Source: Micromonospora pallida (GTDB lineage: Bacteria; Actinomycetota; Actinomycetes; Mycobacteriales; Micromonosporaceae). From it: a stretch of 64,000 nt of DNA. The notes below the pieces were generated by a model. The model saw only the letters and a list, made by a program, of their open reading frames with translations, made no database searches and was not told where the DNA came from. Below, piece after piece: positions 28,735 through 38,240 of the stretch. The DNA is taken from positions 558,001 to 622,000 of the forward strand of contig NZ_FMHW01000002.1 of assembly GCF_900090325.1 (NCBI RefSeq). The letters are read 5' to 3'. Position numbers and translations under genes: made by a program. Within the stretch, counting starts at the first letter, position 1. Each line of letters begins with the position of its first letter.

Positions 28735-29111
28735 GGTAGCGACCAGGCCTTTCCCGCCGTTCGGCCCAGTGCGACACCGGCGACACGGTCAACCCACAAG
28801 CGACCGGTCACGGTGGTGAGATCCGCTCAGGAGTGGTACGCGCGATCCTATGCGCTGTCTCCCCAGGTCAGCACCTCCCACCCCCGGATCCTCTCCTTCC
28901 CGGCCCTCCCGTCTCCCCAGGTCCCTGCCCCCAACCTTCTGGCAGGTCAGCCACACGACACGCCGCCGGCATTCCACCGCAGCCGGCCAGGACCGTCCGT
29001 CCTGTAGCAGACGACCGACCCGGACGGGCGTTGTCCACAGTCCGGTGTCTGTCCACAGATCAAGGTGGTGGCCGGCTGCGCCGTAGCGCACGCGTCGGCA
29101 CGGTCGACGGC
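28735..29111. other. Intergenic region with two DnaA-box-like 9-mers
   Basis: This 377-bp stretch lies between the divergent glbN and DUF559 genes. It holds TTGTCCACA at 29031-29039 and CTGTCCACA at 29049-29057, which match the actinobacterial DnaA box. Short open frames here have no recognisable product and no coding bias. Confidence 0.4.
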
Positions 29112-29967
29112 GTGAACGAGGTGCTACGGGCCCTGGTACACGCCAACCCCAACCTCCCCACCCTCAGCCGCCTTGACCCCGCGCTCGGACATCAGGCGGT
29201 CTGCGCCTGGGCTGACGGTCGGGCCGCGCTCAGCCACCTCAGCGCGCTCCACGTGTGGGGCCTGCGTCAGCAGACGACCGGCGACGTCCTGCACCTGAGC
29301 GCGGCGCTGAAACCCACCATCCGGACCCGCCCCGGCGTCCGCGTGCACCGACGACACGGCTTTGTCGTCGAATCGCCGCAGGTGGTGCGCAGAAACGGCC
29401 TCCCGGTGACCCGCCTCGACCAGACCCTGGTCGACTCGTGGCCCCTGCTGTCACCAGAGGACCGACGGGAACCGGTGATCCGAGAGGTCAACGACCGCCA
29501 CACCACCCCCGAGCGGCTGCGGCGCACCGTGGACGGCACACCGAAACTGACCGACCTGGCCGCCCTCCGGACCCTGCTGACCTCGGCTCGCCGAGGGCTG
29601 CCGCAGCCAACTGGAGATCTGGGGGCACGAGCACGTCTTCACCGGCTCCGGGATGCCACCCTTCCAGCGGCAGGTCCGCATCCGGATCGGCCAGCGCACC
29701 ATGTACCTCGACATGCTTGCCGAACGGGAACGCGTCAACATCGAACTCGACGGTGCCACCACGCACGGCGACCCCCGGCAGCGCGAAGTCGACCTACGGC
29801 GGGACGCCCTGCTGGCCAGCGCCGGCATCCTGGTGGTCCGCTTCGCCCACCGCCGCCTCGTGCACGAGATCGACGACGTACGCCGGGAAACCCTGGCCAT
29901 CCTCGCCAGCCGGACCGACCTGGCAGCCCCACCGCTCCCGACGTCCGTGCCCAGGGCCTGGGCCTGA
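29112..29967 (+). pseudogene. AbiEi/DUF559-type gene, truncated inside and frameshifted
   Basis: The gene resembles the common actinobacterial architecture of an AbiEi-like N-terminal part and a C-terminal DUF559 (Vsr-like endonuclease) domain. The first part runs in one frame from VNEVLRALVHANPN through GRAALSHLSALHVWGLR to LAALRTLL. The DUF559 part, with IWGHEHVF, RVNIELDGATTHGDPRQREVD and RRDALLASAGILVVRFAH, is in the +1 frame. Removing one base near 29595 restores a 284-residue product. The N-terminal winged-helix part also looks shortened between NPNLPTLSRL and CAWADG. The two lesions suggest a decayed gene. Confidence 0.65.
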
Positions 29968-29995
29968 CCGCGCCCCCGCGCCCGGCAGCCATCGC

Positions 29996-30277
29996 TCAGG
30001 AGTTGGCCCTGACCGTCGGTCGCCGCCTGGGAGCACACGGGGCTGGCGCAGCCGCCACGGCCAACCGGTACAGGCCGGCGAGCTGGACGAACAGCTCCCG
30101 CCGGTCGGTGGCCAGGCCCTTGGCGTCGAGCACGTAGCCGGCCAGCCAGATCCAACCGTCGAACGTCGGCCGGTCGAGCAGGACCGCCACCACCCGCAGG
30201 GTCAACGCCCGCTTGCCACCGAACTGCACCGACGCGCAGCCGTCGACCCGCAGCAGATCACCCGGCGTGATCCGCAC
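29996..30277 (-). CDS. Small conserved hypothetical paired with a DivIVA-like protein
   Basis: This 93-residue protein begins VRITPGDLLRVDGCASVQFG and continues LTLRVVAVLLDRPTFDGWIW and LATDRRELFVQLAG. I recall similar small proteins beside DivIVA-domain genes in this family of bacteria but know no function. The start is the GTG at 30277, two bases after the stop of the DivIVA-like gene, so the two are translated together. Confidence 0.65.
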   Translation of the reverse strand: MRITPGDLLRVDGCASVQFGGKRALTLRVVAVLLDRPTFDGWIWLAGYVLDAKGLATDRRELFVQLAGLYRLAVAAAPAPCAPRRRPTVRANS

Positions 30278-30279
30278 CG

Positions 30280-30555
30280 CTACCAGTGGCCCCGGTTCGG
30301 CCGGCACTCCCGGGCGTGCATGGTCTGCCAGTCCCGCAGCGCCCGCGTGAGCCGTGCGTTCTCCTCGCTGAGCAGGCGGACCTGCCGGTGCAGGTCGGCC
30401 AGTTCGTCGGCGACCTCGGACTGGAACTTGCGTACCTCGCCAGCATCGACCCCACGCCGACGCGGGCTGAACGCGCGGGTGCGTACCTCGTGCGGGGTCA
30501 ACCGGTCCGGGAGGCCGCCGTCGTAGAGCCGGCCGCCTCGATACACCTGGGCCAC
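30280..30555 (-). CDS. Short DivIVA-domain protein
   Basis: This 91-residue protein has the DivIVA N-terminal signature RLTPHEVRTRAFSPRRRGVD followed by a coiled coil (EVADELADLHRQVRLLSEEN). It lacks the long C-terminal coiled coil of Wag31 and so is unlikely to be the main polar-growth protein. The start is the GTG at 30555 behind GGAAAGGA. A strong minus-strand promoter lies about 230 bases upstream, leaving a long leader with a 12-bp hairpin. It is followed by a small partner gene. Confidence 0.75.
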   Translation of the reverse strand: MAQVYRGGRLYDGGLPDRLTPHEVRTRAFSPRRRGVDAGEVRKFQSEVADELADLHRQVRLLSEENARLTRALRDWQTMHARECRPNRGHW

Positions 30556-30875
30556 GTCGGTCCTTTCCGGGGCGGGGGAGGGTGAAGGGTCCGTGCGGGT
30601 GGTGCGGGGAAGGGGCGGGTCGCCACACGCCGGCATGCGGCGACCCGCCCGGCCCTGCCACCGCAGCTCTCCTCAGCAGTACGGCGACAGAGCGGTCCAA
30701 CAGGTCGGAACGAGCACGCGTAACCCACCCCGACCAGGGGGAACCTCTCGTTCCTCGTTGCCACGCAAGGGGAGAGGCACGAGCCAACTTAGCTGTCCCA
30801 GTCACCTGAGTCAAACGCAGAGTTGTCGCCGTGTGCCCATGCGTGATCGAATTGCCGTGCCGCGCAGGGGGAGTC
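30556..30875. other. Intergenic leader with a 12-bp hairpin and divergent regulation
   Basis: This 320-bp spacer separates the divergent DivIVA-like and GntR genes. GGGCGGGTCGCC (30613-30624) pairs perfectly with GGCGACCCGCCC (30639-30650) around a 14-base loop and would lie in the 5' leader of the DivIVA-like mRNA. The promoter for that transcript is at 30786-30814. No gene is visible. Confidence 0.55.
30786..30814 (-). promoter_or_regulatory. Strong promoter for the DivIVA-like pair
   Basis: On the minus strand TTGACT (30814-30809) and TAAGTT (30791-30786) are separated by exactly 17 bp, close to the sigma-70 consensus. The transcript would start near 30780 and carry a leader of about 225 bases before the GTG at 30555. 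Confidence 0.6.
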
Positions 30876-31115
30876 ATGCCGATTACCGCCGACTACATCC
30901 GTATCGCCGACGAGATCGTCGCCGACGTCCGAGCCAGGAAGCTCATGCCGGGCGACAGGCTGCCCTCGATCACGCAGCTCGCGACGATGCACGGGGTCAG
31001 CCCGTCTACCGTCAAGCAGGTCTTCGTCCGGCTCGAAGCCCTGCGAGTGATCTGGCGGCACCAGGGCAAGGGTGTCTTCGTCAACGACCCGGCGCTCTGG
31101 ATGCGGGAGCCCTGA
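30876..31115 (+). CDS. Short GntR-family regulator
   Basis: This 79-residue protein is a bare GntR winged helix: ADYIRIADEIVADVRARKLM, PGDRLPSITQLATMHGVSPS, TVKQVFVRLEALRVIWRHQG and GKGVFV. It has no effector domain, which is typical of small GntR proteins in mobile or accessory regions. The start is the ATG at 30876 behind GGGGG; an earlier ATG at 30831 is open but adds no family sequence. It precedes the XRE-ImmA gene by 47 bp. Confidence 0.8.
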   Translation: MPITADYIRIADEIVADVRARKLMPGDRLPSITQLATMHGVSPSTVKQVFVRLEALRVIWRHQGKGVFVNDPALWMREP

Positions 31116-31147
31116 TCTCGGAGCATCGACCCGTTCTGCTCTCAGTG

Positions 31148-31160
31148 TGCGATTATCGCA
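31148..31160. promoter_or_regulatory. Palindromic operator before the XRE-ImmA gene
   Basis: TGCGATTATCGCA is a perfect inverted repeat (6-bp arms, 1-bp centre) ending two bases before the ATG at 31163. Its place and form fit an autoregulatory site for the XRE protein encoded next. Confidence 0.55.
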
Positions 31161-31162
31161 AC

Positions 31163-32263
31163 ATGGCTGGGGAGCTGGTGTGGTCCGAGATCGGTGAGCG
31201 AGTGCGGCAGGTCCGGCTCGCGATGGGCATGACTCAGAGCGACCTCGCTCAGGCAATGAGTCTTGACCGCACGATGATCGCCAAGGTGGAGGCGGGCACT
31301 CGACGCTTGGACGCGGTGGAGTTGATCCGGCTGTCGTCGGCGCTCCGTGTCTCGATGGATCACCTGATCCGGCCGCATCCCGAGGTGATCTCCCGACGGT
31401 CAGCACAGTTGACCGAGGACACGGACAGCGCGGTGACACGGCAGTCCCATCGTCTGGAGATCGCCTTGGTCGAGTGGCTACGGGAGGTGCGTCAGCTCAT
31501 CGATCTTGGGGTATTGCGGCAGCCGGCCTTGTTGCGTTACCCCGGCGAGGTCGCCACCGAGGCGGACGCCCGTCAAGCGGCTGCCTGGGTGCGGGCTGAG
31601 CTGGGTTTGGGCGACGAGCCGATCGACAGCATTGTGAAGGTCTGCGAGAGTGCTGGGCAGTTCGTGCTGGCGACCGACCTGGCCGGGGAGGGCGCCTCGG
31701 TACTTGATGGCGATGTTGCTGTCGCCGTGGTCAGCCGGGTGCCCGACCCGGGCCGACGGCGGGCAACCGTCGCCCACGAGCTGGGCCACATGATCATCGG
31801 GGACGAATACTCAAGCGACCTTGGGCTCCATGCCTCGCGCTCCGAACGTGAGGCGGTTATCGACGCTTTTGCCGCAGAGTTGCTGCTGCCCGTGGCTACC
31901 TTGGCCGCCGGGTCGGGCAGCTCCGAGAGCTTGTCCAGGGCGCGGCTCGTGGAGTTCGCCGCCCGCTACCGCGCCTCCTGGTCGCTGGCCCTGCGGCAAG
32001 CCGGGCTGGCCGGTCTGGTCAGCCGGGAAGCACGGCAGGCGTGGAGCAAGGCGAACCCAACCCGATCTGAGTTCATGGAAGCCGTCGGGTGGACGCCCCA
32101 GCCAGATCTACAAGACGAGATTGTGCCGCCCACTTATGCCCAATCGGTAATGCATGCATGGTGGCGCAACAAGATCACCGACAGGCGGGCCGTCGCCCTG
32201 ATGCATGGCCAGATTAGCGCGGCGGATCTTCCCACCCGGGATGACTCGGACGTTGAGCCGTGA
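31163..32263 (+). CDS. XRE regulator fused to an ImmA/IrrE metallopeptidase
   Basis: The 366-residue protein has an N-terminal XRE helix-turn-helix (GERVRQVRLAMGMTQSDLAQ, then LDRTMIAKVEAGTRRLD) and a C-terminal ImmA/IrrE-type zinc protease domain with ATVAHELGHMIIGDEY near residue 205 and a downstream EREAVIDAFAAELLLPV. Such proteins switch operons by cleaving or replacing a repressor (ImmA of ICEBs1, IrrE of Deinococcus). Here repressor and protease are one chain. It overlaps the PIN gene by 4 bp (GTGA), so it is the probable antitoxin or control protein of that pair. Lower GC suggests transfer. Confidence 0.85.
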   Translation: MAGELVWSEIGERVRQVRLAMGMTQSDLAQAMSLDRTMIAKVEAGTRRLDAVELIRLSSALRVSMDHLIRPHPEVISRRSAQLTEDTDSAVTRQSHRLEIALVEWLREVRQLIDLGVLRQPALLRYPGEVATEADARQAAAWVRAELGLGDEPIDSIVKVCESAGQFVLATDLAGEGASVLDGDVAVAVVSRVPDPGRRRATVAHELGHMIIGDEYSSDLGLHASRSEREAVIDAFAAELLLPVATLAAGSGSSESLSRARLVEFAARYRASWSLALRQAGLAGLVSREARQAWSKANPTRSEFMEAVGWTPQPDLQDEIVPPTYAQSVMHAWWRNKITDRRAVALMHGQISAADLPTRDDSDVEP

Positions 32264-32811
32264 GCCTGTCTACGGCAACGGGTTCTCACGTTCTCGTCCT
32301 CGACACGATGTGTCTCAGCCAGTTCGCTCGAACCGACCGGCTCGATGTCCTGGGCGATCTCCTTCTGGGCTGGGACTGCTGGACCACGAGAGTCGTCAGC
32401 GACGAGCTACGTCATGGTGGCGCGCAGTACCCGGAGTTGGACGCGATCTCCGATCTTGACTGGCTGGCCATTACCCCGTTCGACACCGACGAGGAAATCC
32501 TCGCTCTGCTGAAATGGTCAAGCCTGGTCGGCGCCGGTGACCGCGACCAGGGTGAAGCCAGCGTCTTCGCACTGGCAGAGCTGCGATCCGGTGTGGCGCT
32601 CACGGATGATCGACGGGCAAAACAGGTCGCCCGAGAGCACGGCATCGAGGTGCACGGCACGGTCTGGTTGCTCGCCATGGCCTGCCGAGGCGGCAAGCTC
32701 ACCGAGGTTAACGCTGGCAGCCTCATCGACGGCTTCCTGAGCCTGGAAGCCCGCCTCCCCTGCACGGGAGCGGGTTTCTCAAGGTACGCACGGAGCCACG
32801 GCCTCCTGTAG
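32260..32811 (+). CDS. PIN-like (DUF3368-type) ribonuclease, putative toxin
   Basis: This 183-residue protein fits the PIN/DUF3368 family. Acidic residues in the expected places are LVLDTMCLSQFARTDRLDVL, VVSDELRHGG, AGDRDQGEASVFALAE and VALTDDRRAKQVAREHGIEV, followed by GTVWLLAMACRGGKLTE. PIN proteins are Mg-dependent RNases and often type II toxins. It starts with GTG at 32260, overlapping the XRE-ImmA stop, so translation is coupled. Whether it is toxic is inference. Confidence 0.75.
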   Translation: MSLSTATGSHVLVLDTMCLSQFARTDRLDVLGDLLLGWDCWTTRVVSDELRHGGAQYPELDAISDLDWLAITPFDTDEEILALLKWSSLVGAGDRDQGEASVFALAELRSGVALTDDRRAKQVAREHGIEVHGTVWLLAMACRGGKLTEVNAGSLIDGFLSLEARLPCTGAGFSRYARSHGLL

Positions 32812-33042
32812 TGGTCCGTCCATTACGGACGTCTGAGACAGTCTCGGTACCGGGCGACTCGGTGGCGCAGCCTGAGATGGCGAAAGAACGTGACGACGGG
32901 GCACCGGAAGGTTCGAGGTCGCACTTCCGGACTATCCCTGTAGGCACCCTGGGTGGCCGAGACCGCCGCAGGGACGAGTGTCGACCAACAGAAGCAGTCG
33001 CAGCCTCAGCAGCCCCGGCAGTTCCGGATTGACACGGAACGA

Positions 33043-33076
33043 GTCCGGGTCCGGTGGGCAACCACCGGACCCGGAC
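33043..33076 (-). terminator. Terminator of the zinc peptidase gene
   Basis: GTCCGGGTCCGGTGG (33043-33057) pairs perfectly over 15 bp with CCACCGGACCCGGAC (33062-33076) across a GCAA loop. It lies 10 bp past the stop of the minus-strand peptidase gene. The rest of the spacer (32812-33042) shows only a small GTCCGT/ACGGAC hairpin near 32816. Confidence 0.8.
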
Positions 33077-33085
33077 CGTCGTCTG

Positions 33086-34003
33086 CTACACGCTGCCGCT
33101 GAAGGTGTCGCACTGCTTCGGGTCACCGGTCTCGTATCCCCGGGTGAACCACTCGCGGCGCTGCTCCGACGTGCCGTGGGTGAACTCGTCCGGGTTCACC
33201 GGGCGGTTCGCCCGTTCCGAGATGGCGTCGTCGCCGATCTTCTCGGCGGCGTCGATGGCCTGGTTGATGTCCTGCTGGGTGATGCTGGTGAAGATCTTCT
33301 GGCCGCTCGCGTCGGTGGTGCCGGTGGCGTTCTTCGCCCAGGCGCCCGCGTAGCAGTCGGCCTGGAGTTCCATCCGCACCGAGAGCGCGTTGGCGTTGTC
33401 CGGGTCGCGCTGCTGCTGACGGCGCACCTGCGGCTCGGTGCCGAGCAGGGTCTGCACGTGGTGGCCGTACTCGTGGGCCAGCACGTACGGCTGGGCGAAC
33501 TCGCCGGCCGCGCCGAGCTGGTCGGCGAGGACCTGGTAGAAGGTCAGGTCGATGTACACCTGCCGGTCGGCGGGGCAGTAGAACGGGCCGACCCCCGAGT
33601 CGGCGTTGCCGCAGCCGGTGGAGACGGCCTGGCTGAAGAAGATTGTGTCCCTCGCCTGGTACTGCTCGCCGAAGCGCTCCGGCAGTGCCTTCTGCCAGTA
33701 CGCCTGGATCGAGTTGACGTAGAGCGTGTTGCGGCAGTCGAGCTGGTCGAGGGCGTTGTCGGCGGAGCACTTCTGCTCGAGCGAGGTGTTGTCGCCCTGC
33801 TCCGAGCCACCGCCGTCGAGGGCCGCGTTGAGGCCGAAGCCGCCCCCGGCGAGCGCCACCACCACGGCGATGATCAGGCCGACCAGCCCGCCCCGGCCAC
33901 CGCCGCCGACCGGGATCGGAATGCCGAGGCCGCCTCCGCCGCCGGACCCCCGCCGGTCGTCTACCTGGCTGGTGTCGATGCGCGCGTTCTCGTTCAGCTC
34001 CAT
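33086..34003 (-). CDS. Neutral zinc metallopeptidase (YpfJ/KPN_02809 family)
   Basis: The 305-residue protein has a Gly-rich N-terminal region, one hydrophobic segment (GGLVGLIIAVVVALAGGGFG, residues about 35-55) and a peptidase domain with the zinc site YVLAHEYGHHVQTLLG and downstream RMELQADCYAGAW. It is a membrane-anchored protease of unknown target. The start is the ATG at 34003 (MELNENARIDTSQVDD); the frame is open upstream but unrelated. It is a single gene. Confidence 0.88.
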   Translation of the reverse strand: MELNENARIDTSQVDDRRGSGGGGGLGIPIPVGGGGRGGLVGLIIAVVVALAGGGFGLNAALDGGGSEQGDNTSLEQKCSADNALDQLDCRNTLYVNSIQAYWQKALPERFGEQYQARDTIFFSQAVSTGCGNADSGVGPFYCPADRQVYIDLTFYQVLADQLGAAGEFAQPYVLAHEYGHHVQTLLGTEPQVRRQQQRDPDNANALSVRMELQADCYAGAWAKNATGTTDASGQKIFTSITQQDINQAIDAAEKIGDDAISERANRPVNPDEFTHGTSEQRREWFTRGYETGDPKQCDTFSGSV

Positions 34004-34108
34004 GGTTACCCCGATCGTCTGCCAGCTCCGTGATGAGGCGATGGACGAGGATTCGGTACCCGATGATCTTGGATGGTAATCCGGGCCGGGCCGGACTCGG
34101 CGCCCCGG

Positions 34109-34114
34109 TACAAT
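34109..34114 (+). promoter_or_regulatory. Candidate -10 element for the ABC-F leader transcript
   Basis: TACAAT is one base from TATAAT and lies seven bases before a GTG at 34122, so the RNA would start close to that codon. No clear -35 hexamer is seen. Confidence 0.45.
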
Positions 34115-34121
34115 CGGAGCC

Positions 34122-34142
34122 GTGCTGCTCTGCGAAGGCTGA
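34122..34142 (+). CDS. Possible six-codon leader peptide upstream of ABC-F gene
   Basis: GTGCTGCTCTGCGAAGGCTG plus A reads MLLCEG and stop. It lies 7 bp after a TACAAT -10 box and 92 bp before the ABC-F gene, with a terminator-like hairpin between. Leader peptides with attenuation control several antibiotic-resistance ABC-F genes. The reading here is inferred from layout only and may be chance. Confidence 0.35.
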   Translation: MLLCEG

Positions 34143-34150
34143 ACCGCCCC

Positions 34151-34181
34151 GCGCCGACGGGTGAATCGATCCCGCCGGCGC
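34151..34181 (+). terminator. Attenuator-like hairpin upstream of the ABC-F gene
   Basis: GCGCCGACGGG (34151-34161) pairs with CCCGCCGGCGC (34171-34181) at 10 of 11 positions around a 9-base loop and is followed by TTTCG. It lies between the candidate leader peptide and the ABC-F start. Confidence 0.5.
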
Positions 34182-34233
34182 TTTCGCGTGCCCTGAGTCA
34201 GCCCTTCCGGCCCCTGAGAGCGAGTTCGCCACA

Positions 34234-35840
<1,607 letters not shown>

Positions 35841-35841
<1 letters not shown>

Positions 35842-35936
35842 CCGGCGACCGGCGACCGGCGACCGGCGACCGGCACCCGGCGACCGGCACCCGGCGACCG
35901 GCGACCGGCACCCGGGGCCGACCGGCACCCGGCGGC
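35841..35936. repeat. Short tandem repeat based on ACCGGCG/ACCGGCACCCGGCG
   Basis: About 96 bp directly after the ABC-F stop are made of a 7-bp unit ACCGGCG and the variant ACCGGCACCCGGCG. The array can fold in many ways. It is a slippage-prone spacer before the convergent GNAT gene. Confidence 0.75.
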
Positions 35937-36056
35937 CGGGCCGCCCCGGGCCGGGGCCCGGTCGCCGGCCGGCGTGCGGGCCGCGCGCCCGTGGCCCACG
36001 CGACCGCCGCGCCGGGCCGGCTCGGTTGCCGGCCGCCCGGCCCGAACGGTCAGCGG

Positions 36057-36614
36057 TCAGGCCGGGGTGGGCTCCGTCGGCCACTCGTCGGCGAGCACCG
36101 ACCAGACCTGGTTGTCGTGCCGTTGGCCCCGGTACGGGAACGCCGAGCGGAGCACGCCGTCGAGGCGCATGCCGAGCCGCTGGGCGACGGCGGCGCTGCG
36201 GACGTTGTGCGCGGCGTTGACCCACTCCACCCGGTGCATGTCCCGCTCCTGGAAGGCCCAGTCGATCATGTGGCGGATCGCCCGGGTGACCAGGCCCTGC
36301 CCCTCGGCGGACCGTTCCAGCCAGCAGCCCACCTCGCAGACGCCGCTGCGGGCGTCGAAGCCGACGAACAGCGTGCCGCCGACCAGGACGCCATCGCGCC
36401 AGATGCCGTAGATCGCGCCGGTATCGGCGGCCCTCCGGTCGGCGTACCGCTGGAGCACGGCGCGGGCCGACTCCAGGTCGGTGCTCAGCCCGGCGAACGG
36501 GACCCACGGGTCGACGTACTCCCGGGCCCGGTCCATGTGCGCGAGGAACTCGGCCGCCTGCCACGGTTCCAGCGGGCGGAGTTGGGCGTCCTCGGTGAGT
36601 GGGACGGCGAACAC
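36057..36614 (-). CDS. GNAT acetyltransferase (RimJ/RimL type)
   Basis: This 185-residue protein is a GNAT N-acetyltransferase resembling RimJ/RimL. The acetyl-CoA region is VGCWLERSAEGQGLVTRAIR, followed by HRVEWVNAAHNVRSAAVAQRL, the usual helix-beta pair. Substrates may be ribosomal protein N termini or small molecules; the sequence does not say which. The start is the GTG at 36614, with AGGAGA four bases upstream. Confidence 0.88.
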   Translation of the reverse strand: MFAVPLTEDAQLRPLEPWQAAEFLAHMDRAREYVDPWVPFAGLSTDLESARAVLQRYADRRAADTGAIYGIWRDGVLVGGTLFVGFDARSGVCEVGCWLERSAEGQGLVTRAIRHMIDWAFQERDMHRVEWVNAAHNVRSAAVAQRLGMRLDGVLRSAFPYRGQRHDNQVWSVLADEWPTEPTPA

Positions 36615-36627
36615 GTTTTCTCTCCTC

Positions 36628-36771
36628 TCGCCCGAGCCGGTCGGCCAGGTGGCCGGCCACCCCGGAACCGGCCAGGATCACCACGCCGATGGACACGAAG
36701 ATCACCGGCACCAGCCAGTGTCCGGTCCGCCGCACCGCCCGGACCACCCGGGGTGGCCACCGATCTTCCAC
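36628..36771 (-). pseudogene. C-terminal remnant of a CadD/LysE-like transporter
   Basis: A short frame encodes RRTGHWLVPVIFVSIGVVIL followed by AGSGVAGHLADRLG. This is like the last transmembrane segment of CadD-type cadmium resistance transporters. There is no N-terminal part nearby, and the frame runs on into the GNAT gene without a stop. It is either a decayed gene end or a chance match. Confidence 0.35.
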
Positions 36772-36828
36772 AGCGACAGTCGGCAGGCCGTGGCGCCGAC
36801 GCAGAGGCGCTGGGCAATCGACTCCGCC

Positions 36829-36914
36829 GGGATGGCCCGGGACCCCACGCTGGCATCGACGTTGGTCGCGCGGGATGGCCTGGGACCCGACGCTGTCATC
36901 GACGTCGGTCGCGG
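36829..36914. repeat. 43-bp tandem duplication
   Basis: Two 43-bp units, 36829-36871 and 36872-36914, share GGGATGGCCYGGGACCC, then ACGCTG, TCATCGACGT-like and GGTCGCG blocks, with a handful of substitutions. The array is intergenic and its function is unknown. Confidence 0.7.
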
Positions 36915-37201
36915 TGAAACAACGCGGCGGTACCGCTCGCCACGCCGTCGGGACCGGCCCCGCGGGCCGGGTACGCGTCCGTACCCGTTCCCCGGCGGCG
37001 CAGTGCGTCCGCCCTGGTCAGGGGGATATCCGGCGGCGGACGACACGGGATCACCCGGACGTGTCATCACTTTATCGGGAACCTGACACTGCATAGCGTG
37101 TCGATTGGCGAAGAGTTGATATCTGGCGCATGATCGTCCGAGGCGGTCTAATAGGTTGGACCGTTATCCGAACCGCACAGTCTGCGACGTGAGGAATCAG
37201 C

Positions 37202-37429
37202 ATGGCAGCCACTGGCACAGCCACCAGCACTGAGAAGGGTCGCCGGATCGTCGGAGCCGAGCGTCAGACACTCGCAAAGGACCTCGTAAAGCGGTACACC
37301 GGGGGTGAGAGCATTCGCGCCCTTGCCGCCTCGACCGGCCGGTCCTACGGGTTCATCCACCGGGTGCTCACCGAGTCCGGGGTGCAGCTGCGGCAGCGCG
37401 GCGGCGCCCGTCGCCGTAAGAAGGCGTGA
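37202..37429 (+). CDS. Small conserved helix-turn-helix protein
   Basis: This 75-residue basic protein has one helix-turn-helix: LAKDLVKRYTGGESIRALAA, then STGRSYGFIHRVLTESGVQL. A basic tail, RQRGGARRRKKA, ends it. Very similar small proteins are widespread in actinobacteria, but I do not know a role. The start is the ATG at 37202 behind GAGGAA. An enoyl-CoA hydratase gene follows after 46 bp. Confidence 0.85.
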   Translation: MAATGTATSTEKGRRIVGAERQTLAKDLVKRYTGGESIRALAASTGRSYGFIHRVLTESGVQLRQRGGARRRKKA

Positions 37430-37475
37430 TCCACCCACCAACGTCGTTCCTTCCCGCCACGCCCCGGGCAGCCCG

Positions 37476-38240
37476 GTGACGACCGGGCCCGGGGTACGGC
37501 TGGAGTGTGCCGGCCCGGTGGCCACCGTGACGTTGTGCCGGCCCGACGTGCTCAACGCCCAGACCCCGGCCATGTGGCAGGCACTGCGCGACTTCTCCCG
37601 AAGCCTGCCCGGCGACGTCCGGGTGGTCGTCGTACGGGGCGAGGGTCGGACGTTCTCCGCCGGGCTGGACCTGTCGGTCGCCACCGCGACCGGGCCGGGT
37701 TCGTTCGCCGAGCTGGCGCGGCTGCCCGAGTCGGAGTGCGCCGACCGGATCGCCGAGTTCCAGGCGGCGTTCACCTGGCTACACCGGCCGGACATCGTCT
37801 CCGTGGCAGCCGTGCAGGGGCACGCCATCGGCGCGGGCTTCCAGCTCGCGCTCGCCTGTGACCTGCGGGTGCTCACCGAGGACGCCCGGCTGTCGATGGC
37901 CGAGGTCACCCTCGGGCTGGTGCCCGACCTCGCCGGCACCGGGCGCCTGGTCGACCTGGTCGGCTACTCCCGGGCGCTGGAGATCTGCGCCACCGGCCGG
38001 CGGATCGACGCCGCCGAGGCCGACCGGATCGGCCTGGCCACCCTCGTCGTGCCGCCCACGGACCTGACGGGGGCGACCGACGACCTGGTCGCCGCCCTGC
38101 TGGCCGGGAACCGGGACGCGGTGATCGAGATCAAGGCCCTGCTCGCGGGTGCCGCCCGACGGACCCCGGCGGAGCAGCAGCGCGCCGAACGGGAGGCGCA
38201 GGTCCGGCGACTACGGGACCTGACGGGACTCGGCGAGTGA
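37476..38240 (+). CDS. Enoyl-CoA hydratase/isomerase family protein
   Basis: The 254-residue protein has the crotonase fold: VATVTLCRPDVLNAQTPAMW, the oxyanion-hole motif FSAGLDLSVA, VQGHAIGAGFQLALACDLRV with the second oxyanion glycine, and MAEVTLGLVPDLAGTGRL. The acid/base residue pair typical of beta-oxidation hydratases is not both evident (the second position reads D in VPDLAG), so the exact reaction is open. The start is the GTG at 37476. Confidence 0.88.
   Translation: MTTGPGVRLECAGPVATVTLCRPDVLNAQTPAMWQALRDFSRSLPGDVRVVVVRGEGRTFSAGLDLSVATATGPGSFAELARLPESECADRIAEFQAAFTWLHRPDIVSVAAVQGHAIGAGFQLALACDLRVLTEDARLSMAEVTLGLVPDLAGTGRLVDLVGYSRALEICATGRRIDAAEADRIGLATLVVPPTDLTGATDDLVAALLAGNRDAVIEIKALLAGAARRTPAEQQRAEREAQVRRLRDLTGLGE

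Larger units (their letters stand above)
36615..37201. other. Intergenic region with a gene remnant and a 43-bp duplication
   Basis: This 587-bp spacer holds a likely transporter remnant on the minus strand (36628-36771) and a 43-bp tandem duplication (36829-36914). The last 190 bp lead into the small HTH gene at 37202; TTGATA at 37116 and TAATAG at 37149 are too far apart (27 bp) to be called a promoter. Confidence 0.5.

Noticed and set aside
29031..29057. Replication origin
   Set aside because: Only two DnaA-box-like 9-mers are present, and dnaA, dnaN, gyrase genes and an AT-rich unwinding region are absent.
28789..29091. 100-codon frame between the hemoglobin and DUF559 genes
   Set aside because: Arg/Gly-rich product, no ribosome site and no known family.
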